Below are positions 57,001-64,000 of a stretch of DNA of 64,000 bases, piece after piece (position 1 is the stretch's first letter; every line of letters begins with the position of its first letter). Origin of the DNA: Prostheceraeus crozeri (lineage: Eukaryota > Platyhelminthes > Polycladida > Euryleptidae); assembly GCA_907163375.1 (NCBI GenBank), contig CAJQUW010005272.1:124001-188000 (forward strand), read 5' to 3'. Below the pieces are notes generated by a model that saw only the letters and a list, made by a program, of their open reading frames with translations, did no database searches and was not told the DNA's origin. The position numbers were made by a program, and so were the translations under genes.

Positions 57001-60000
57001 TGCCCATCCCCGATGATGTTGGTGGTCGGACTCGAGCCCTCCTCCCTCTCCGTCTCACTGCGCATCGCTAGATGTCCTTCCTGCCCATCGCCGATGATGT
57101 TGGTGGTCGGACTCGATCCCTCCTCCCTCTCCTTCTCACTGCGCACAGCTCCCTGTCCTTCCTGCACATCCCCGATGATGTTGGTCAGCGGACTCGAGCC
57201 CTCCTCTCTCTCTGTCTCACTGCACACCGCTGCCTGTCCTTCCTGCCCATCCCCGATGATGTTGGTGGTCGGACTCGAACCCTCCTCCCTCTCCGTCTCA
57301 CTGCACACCGCTCCCTGTCCTTCCTGCCCATCCCCGATGATGTTGGTTGTCGGACTCGAGCATTCCTCCCTCTCCGTCTCACTGCACACCGCTCCCTGTC
57401 CTTCCTGCCTATCCCCGATGATGTTGGTGAGCGGACTCGAGCCCTCCTCTCTCTCTGTCTCACTGCACACCGCTGCCTGTCCTTCCTACCCATCCCCGAT
57501 GATGTTGGTGGTCGGACTCGAACCCTCCTCCCTCTCCGTCTCACTGCACACCGCTCCCTGTCCTTCCTGCCCATCCCCGATGATGTTGGTTGTCGGACTC
57601 GAGCATTCCTCCCTCTCCGTCTCACTGCACGCCGCTCCCTGTCCTTCCTGTCTATCCAGATGATGTTTTTGGTGAGCGGACTCAAGAGCTCCTCCCTCTC
57701 CGTCTCACTGCACACCGCTCCCTGTTCTTCCTGCCCATCCCGATGATGTTGGTGGTCGGACACGAGCACTCCTCCCTCTCCGTCTCACTGCACACCATTC
57801 CATGTCCTTCCTGCCCATCCCCGATGATGTTGGTGAGCGGACTCGAGCACTCCTCCCTCTCCGTCTCACTGCACACCGCTCCCTGTCCATCCCCGATGAT
57901 GTTGGTGGTCGGACTCGAGCCCTCCTCCCTCTCCGTCTCGCTGCACACCGCTCCCTGTCCTTCCTGCCCATCCCTGATGATGTTGGTTGGCGGATTAGAG
58001 CCCTCCTCCCTCTACGTCTCACTGCACACCGCTCCCTGTCCTTCCTGCCCATCCCCGTTGATGTTGGTGGTCGGTCTCGAGTCCTCCTTCCTCTCCGTCT
58101 CACTGCACACCGCTCCCTGTCCTTCCTGCCCATCCCCGATGATGTTGGTGAGCGGACTCGAGCATTCCTTCCTCTCCGTCTCACTGCACACCGCTCCCTG
58201 TCCTTCCTGGCCATCCCCGATGATGGTGGTGATCGGACTCGATCCCTCCTCCCTCTCCGTCTCACTGCACACCGCTCCCTGTCCTTCCTGCCCATCCCCG
58301 ATGATGTTGGTGGTCGGACTCGAGTCCTCCTCCCTCTCCGTCTCACTGCACACCGCTCCCTATCCTTGCTGCCCATCCCCGATAATGTTGGTTGTCGGAC
58401 TCGAGCACTCCTCCCTCTCCGTCTCACTGCACACCGCTGCCTGTCCTTCCTGCCCATCCCCGATGATGTTGGTGGTCGGACTCGAGTCCTCCTCCCTCTC
58501 CGTCTTACACCACACTGCTCCCTATCCTTGCTGCCCATCCCCGATGATGTTGGTGAGCGGACTCGAGCCCTCCTCCCTCTCTGTCTCACTGCACACTGCT
58601 CCCTTTCCTTCCTGCCCATCCCCGATGATGTTGGTGGTCGGACTCGAGTCCTCCTCCCTCTCCGTCTTACACCACACTGCTCCCTATCCTTGCTGCCCAT
58701 CCCCGATGATGTTGGTGGTCGGACTCGAACCCTCCTCCCTCTCCGTCTCACTGCACACCGCTCCCTGTCCTTCCTGCCCATCGCCGATGATGTTGCTGAG
58801 CGGACTCGAGCACTCCTCCCTCTCCGTCTCACTGTGCACCGCTCCCTGTCCTTCCTGCCCATCTTGGTGGTCGGACTCGATCCCTCCTACCTCTCCGTCT
58901 AACTGCACGCCGCTCCCTGTCCTTCCTGCCCATCCGCGATGGTGTTGGTGAGCGGACTCGAGCACTCCTCCCTCTCCGTCTCACTGCACACCGCTCCCTG
59001 TCCTTCCTGCCCATCCCCGATGTTGTTGGTGGTCGGACTCGAGCACTTCTCCCTCTCCGTGTCACTGCACGCCGCTCCCTGTCCTTCCTGCCCATCCCCG
59101 ATGATGTTGGTGAGCGGACTCGAGCCCTCCTCCCTCTCTGTCTCACTGCACACCGCTGCCTGTCCTTCCTGCCCATCCCCGATGATGTTGGTGGGCGGAC
59201 TCGAGCCCTCCTCCCTCTACGTCTCACTGCACCGCGCTCCCTGTTCTTCCTGCCCATCGCCGATGATGTTGGTGGTCGGACTCGAGCCCTCCTCCCTCTC
59301 CGGCTCACTGCACACCGCTCCCTGTCCTTCCTGCCCATCCCCGATGATGTTGGTTGTCGGACTCGAGCATTCCTCCCTCTCCGTCTCACTGCACACCGCT
59401 CCCTGTCCTTCCTGCCCATCCCCGATGATGGTTGTGAGCGGACTCGATCCCTCCTCCCTCTCCGTCTCACTGCACACCGCTCCCTGTCCTTCCTGCCCAT
59501 CCCCGATGATGTTGGTGGTCGGACTCGATCCCTCCTCCCTCTCCGTCTCACTGCACACCGCTCCCTGCCCTTCCTGGCCATCCCCGATGATGTTGGTGGT
59601 CGGACTCGATCCCTCCTCCCTCTCGGTCTCACTGCACACCGCTCCTTGTCCTTGCTGCTCATCCCCGATGATGTTGGTGATCGGACTCGAGCAGTCCTCC
59701 CTCTCCGTCTCACTGCGCACCGCTAGCTGTCCTTCCTGCCTATCCCCGATGATGTTGGTGAGCGGAATCGAGCCCTCCTCCCTCTCCGTCTTACTGCGCA
59801 CAGCTAGCTGTCCTTCCTGCCCATCCGCGATGATGTTGGTGGTCGGACTCGATCCCTCCTCCCTCTCTGTCTCACTGCGCACCGCTAGATGTCCTTCCTG
59901 CCCATCCCCGATGATGTTGGTGGTCGGACTCGATCCCTCCTCCCTCTCCGTCTTACACCACACTGTTCCCTGTGGTTCCTGCCCATCCCCGATGATGTTG

Positions 60001-63000
60001 GTGAGCGGACTCCAGCACTCCTCCCTCTCCGTCTCACTGCACACCGCTCCCTGTCCTTCCTGCCCATCCCCGATGATGTTGGTGGTCGGACTCGAACCCT
60101 CCTTTCTCTCCGTCTCACTGCACGCCGCTCCCAGTCCTTCCTGCCCAACCCCGATGATGTTGGTGCTCGGTCTCGAGTCCTCCTCCCTCTCCGTCTCACT
60201 GCACTGCGCTCCCTGTCCTTCCTGCCCATCCCCGATGATGTTGGTGGTCGGACTCCATCCCTGCTCCCTCTCCGTCTTACTGCGCACAGCTAGCTGTCTT
60301 TCCTGCCCATCCGCGATGATGTTGGTGGTCGGACTCGATCCCTCCTCCTTCTCCGTCTCACTGCACACAGCTCCCTGAACTTCCTGCTCATCCCCGATGA
60401 TGTTGGTGGTCGGACTCGAGCACTCCTCCCTCTCCGTCTCACTGCACGCCGCTTCCTGTCCTTCCTGCCCATCTCCGATGATGTTGGTGGTCGGACTCGA
60501 ACCATCCTCCCTCTCCGTCTCACTGCACACCGCTCCCTGTCCTTCCCACCCATCTATGATGATGTTGGTTGGCGGACTCGAGCCCTCCTCCCTCTCCGTC
60601 TCACTGCACACCGCTCCCTGTCCTTCCTGCCCATCTCCGATGATGTTGGTGAGCGGACTCGAGCACTCCTCCCTCTCCGTCTCACTGCGCACCGCTCCCT
60701 GTCCTTCCTACCCATCCTCGATGATGTTGGTGGTCGGACTCGAGTCCTCCTCCCTCTCCGTCTCACTGCACACCGCTCCCTGTCCTTCCTGCCCATCCCC
60801 GATGATGTTGGTGAGCGGACTCGAGCCCTCCTCCCTCTCCGTCTTACTGCGCACAGCTAGCTGTCCTTCCTGCCCATCTCCGATGATGTTGGTGGTCGGA
60901 CTCGAGCCCTCCTCCCTCTCCGTCTCACTGCACACCGCTCTCTGTCCTTCCTGCCATCCCCGATGATGTTGGTGGTCGGACTCGAGCCCTCCTCCCTCTC
61001 CGTCTCACTGCGCATCGCTAGATGTCCTTCCTGCCCATCGCCGATGATGTTGGTGGTCGGACTCGATCCCTCCTCCCTCTCCTTCTCACTGCGCACAGCT
61101 CCCTGTCCTTCCTGCCCATCCCCGATGATGTTGGTCAGCGGACTCGAGCCCTCCTCTCTCTCTGTCTCACTGCACACCGCTGCCTGTTCTTCCTGCCCAT
61201 CCCCGATGATGTTGGTGGTCGGACTCGAACCCTCCTCCCTCTCCGTCTCACTGCACACCGCTCCCTGTCCTTCCTGCCCATCCCCGATGATGTTGGTTGT
61301 CGGACTCGAGCATTCCTCCCTCTCCGTCTCACTGCACACCGCTCCCTGTCCTTCCTGCCTATCCCCGATGATGTTGGTGAGCGGACTCGAGCCCTCCTCT
61401 CTCTCTGTCTCACTGCACACCGCTGCCTGTCCTTCCTACCCATCCCCGATGATGTTGGTGGTCGGACTCGAACCCTCCTCCCTCTCCGTCTCACTGCACA
61501 CCGCTCCCTGTCCTTCCTGCCCATCCCCGATGATGTTGGTTGTCGGACTCGAGCATTCCTCCCTCTCCGTCTCACTGCACACCGCTCCCTGTCCTTCCTG
61601 CCTATCCCCGATGATGTTGGTGAGCGGACTCGAGCCCTCCTCTCTCTCTGTCTCACTGCACACCGCTGCCTGTCCTTCCTGCCCATCCCCGATGATGTTG
61701 GTGGTCGGACTCGAGTCCTCCTCCCTCTCCGTCTTACACCACACTGCTCCCTATCCTTCCTGCCCATCCCCGATGATGTTGGTGAGCGGACTCGAGCCCT
61801 CCTCCCTCTCTGTCTCACTGCACACCGCTCCCTGTCCTTCCTGCACATCCCCGATGATGTTGGTGGTCGGACTCGAACCCTCCTCCCTCTCCGTCTCACT
61901 GCACACCGCTCCCTGTCCTTCTTGCCCATCGCCGATGATGTTGCTGAGCGGACTCGAGCACTCCTCCCTCTCCGTCTCACTGTGCACCGCTCCCTGTCCT
62001 TCCTGCCCATCACCGATGATGTTGGTGGTCGGACTCGATCCCTCCTACCTCTCCGTCTAACTGCACGCCGCTCCCTGTCCTTCCTGCCCATCCGCGATGG
62101 TGTTGGTGGACGGACTCGAGCACTCCTCCCTCTCCGTCTCACTGCACACCGCTCCCTATCCTTCCTGCCCATCCCCGATGATGTTGGTGGTCGGACTCGA
62201 GCACTTCTCCCTCTCCGTCTCACTGCACCCCGCTCCCTGTCCTTCCTGCCCATCCCCGATGATGTTGGTGAGCGGACTCGAGCCCTCCTCCCTCTCTGTC
62301 TCACTGCACACCGCTCCCTGTCCTTCCTGACCATCCCCGATGATGTTGGTGGTCGGACTCGAGCCCTCCTCCCTCTCCGTCTCACTGCACACCGCTCCCT
62401 GTCCTTCCTGCCCATCCCCGAAGATGTTGGTGAGCGGACTCGAGCCCTCCTCCCTCTCCGTCTCACTGCACACCGCTCCCTGTCCTTCCTGCCCATCCCC
62501 GATGATGGTTGTGAGCGGACTCGATCCCTCCTCCCTCTCCGTCTCACTGCACACCGCTCCCTGTCCTTGCTGCTCATCCCCGATGATGTTGGTGATCGGA
62601 CTCGAGCAGTCCTCCCTCTCCGTCTCACTGCGCACCGCTAGCTGTCCTTCCTGCCTATCCCCGATGATGTTGGTGAGCGGAATCTAGCCCTCCTCCCTCT
62701 CCGTCTTACTGCGCACAGCTAGCTGTCCTTCCTGCCCATCCGCGATGATGTTGGTGGTCGGACTCGATCCCTCTTCCCTCTCTGTCTCACTGCGCACCGC
62801 TAGATGTCCTTCCTGCCCATCCCCGATGATGTTGGTGGTCGGACTCGATCCCTCCTCCCTCTCCGTCTTACACCACACTGTTCCCTGTGGTTCCTGCCCA
62901 TCCCCGATGATGTTGGTGAGCGGACTCAAGCACTCCTCCCTCTCCGTCTCACTGCACACCGCTCCCTGTCCTTCCTGCCCATCCCCGATGATGTTGGTGA

Positions 63001-64000
63001 GCGGACTCAAGCACTCCTCCCTCTCCGTCTCACTGCACTACGCTCCCTGTCCTTCCTGCCCATCCCCGATGATGTTGGTGGTCGGACTCGAACCCTCCTT
63101 TCTCTCCGTCTCACTGCACGCCGCTCCCTGTCCTTCCTGCCCATCCCCGATGATGTTGGTGCTCGGTCTCGAGTCCTCCTCCCTCTCCGTCTCACTGCAC
63201 TGCGCTCCCTGTCCTTCCTGCCCATCCCCGATGATGTTGGTGGTCGGACTCGATCCCTGCTCCCTCTCCGTCTTACTGCGCACAGCTAGCTGTCCTTCCT
63301 GCCCATCCGCGATGATGTTGGTGGTCGGACTCGATCCCTCCTCCTTCTCCGTCTCACTGCACACAGCTCCCTGAACTTCCTGCCCATCCCCGATGATGTT
63401 GGTGGTCGGACTCGAGCCCTCCTCCCTCTCCGTCTCACTGCGCACCGCTAGATGTCCTTCCTGCCCATCTCCGATGATGTTGGTGGTCGGACTCGAACCA
63501 TCCTCCCTCTCCGTTTCACTGCACGCCGCTCCCTGTCCTTCCTGCCCATCCGCGATGATGTTGTTGAGCGGACTCGAGCACTCCTCCCTCTCCGTCTCAC
63601 TGCACACCGCTCCCTGTCCTTCCCACCCATCTATGATGATGTTGGTTGGCGGACTCGAGCACTCCTCCCTCTCCGTCTCACTGCACACCGCTCCCTGTCC
63701 TTCCTGCCCATCTCCGATGATGTTGGTGAGCGGACTCGAGCCCTCCTCCCTCTCCGTCTCACTGCGCACCGCTCCCTGTCCTTCCTACCCATCCTCGATG
63801 ATGTTGGTTGTCGGACTCGAGTCCTCCTCCCTCTCCGTCTCACTGCACACCGCTCCCTGTCCTTCCCACCCATCTATGGTGATGTTGGTTGGCGGACTCG
63901 AGCATTCCTCCCTCTCCGTCTCACTGCACACCGCTCCCTGTCCTTCCTGCCCATCTCCGATGATGTTGGTGAGGGGACTCGAGCACTCCTCCCTCTCCGT
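36021..64000 (+). repeat. 81-bp GC-rich satellite (about 345 units, runs past the window end)
   Basis: Tandem array with 81-bp period. In order the unit contains CCCCGATGATGTTGGTGGTC, GGACTCGATCCCTCC, TCCCTCTCCGTCTCACTGC, ACACCGCTCCCTGTCC and TTCCTGCCCAT. Main variable sites: GGTGGTCGG or GGTGAGCGG or GGTTGTCGG; CTCGAT or CTCGAG; CACACCGCTCCC or GCACAGCTAGC. There are about five CpG per unit. One- and two-base length variants occur (for example CCCATCCCGATG near 39100 and the GATGTTTTTGGTGAGC unit at 44049), plus a partial duplication. Since 81 = 27 codons and the unit has no stop on either strand in several frames, open frames up to 1405 codons appear; these are not supported as genes. It lies in the presumed final paladin intron. 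Confidence 0.97.

Overview
The window is metazoan nuclear DNA, most likely from a marine invertebrate; I cannot name the species. Its single recognisable host gene is the 3' half of the paladin gene (PALD1, a phosphatase-domain protein) on the + strand. Seven exons (5712-5816, 8617-8712, 19593-19727, 20105-20464, 34543-34968, 35606-35746, 35805-35960) have good splice sites and all sit in phase 0. Joined in order they give 473 codons that follow vertebrate paladin without a gap, from about its middle almost to its C terminus. The N-terminal exons lie before the window and the final exon lies after it. Everything else is intron.

Layout: 1-5645 is a G-rich 34-bp minisatellite that ends 66 bases before an exon. 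5817-8616 is an intron with a 748-bp foldback element. 8713-19592 is an intron packed with old mobile DNA: a tiny mariner-type MITE, a decayed non-LTR reverse transcriptase with a LINE tail inserted in it, a long inverted repeat, a piggyBac-like element, a Penelope-like fragment and an unusual array of palindromes. Two copies of one repeat family are interrupted, one by the piggyBac element and one by the Penelope fragment. 20465-34542 is a 14-kb intron holding an LTR fossil, Tc1/mariner remnants, a fairly young CR1/L2-like LINE on the - strand, a MITE, a tRNA-like sequence, and a Tc1 element with a Penelope-like element inside it. From about 36021 to the end of the window (and beyond) is an 81-bp GC-rich satellite, about 345 units, lying just after the exon that ends at 35960.

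Notable points: the two satellites flank the visible part of the gene, lie in opposite orientation and share a ~20-bp core that resembles the classic human minisatellite core GGGCAGGARG. The exon before the 81-bp satellite ends in an AG/GC-type splice donor (GAG|GCAAGT) with a stop codon five codons downstream. The very long open frames in both satellites follow from units that lack stop codons (34 bp read through three frames, 81 bp = 27 codons) and I do not treat them as genes.
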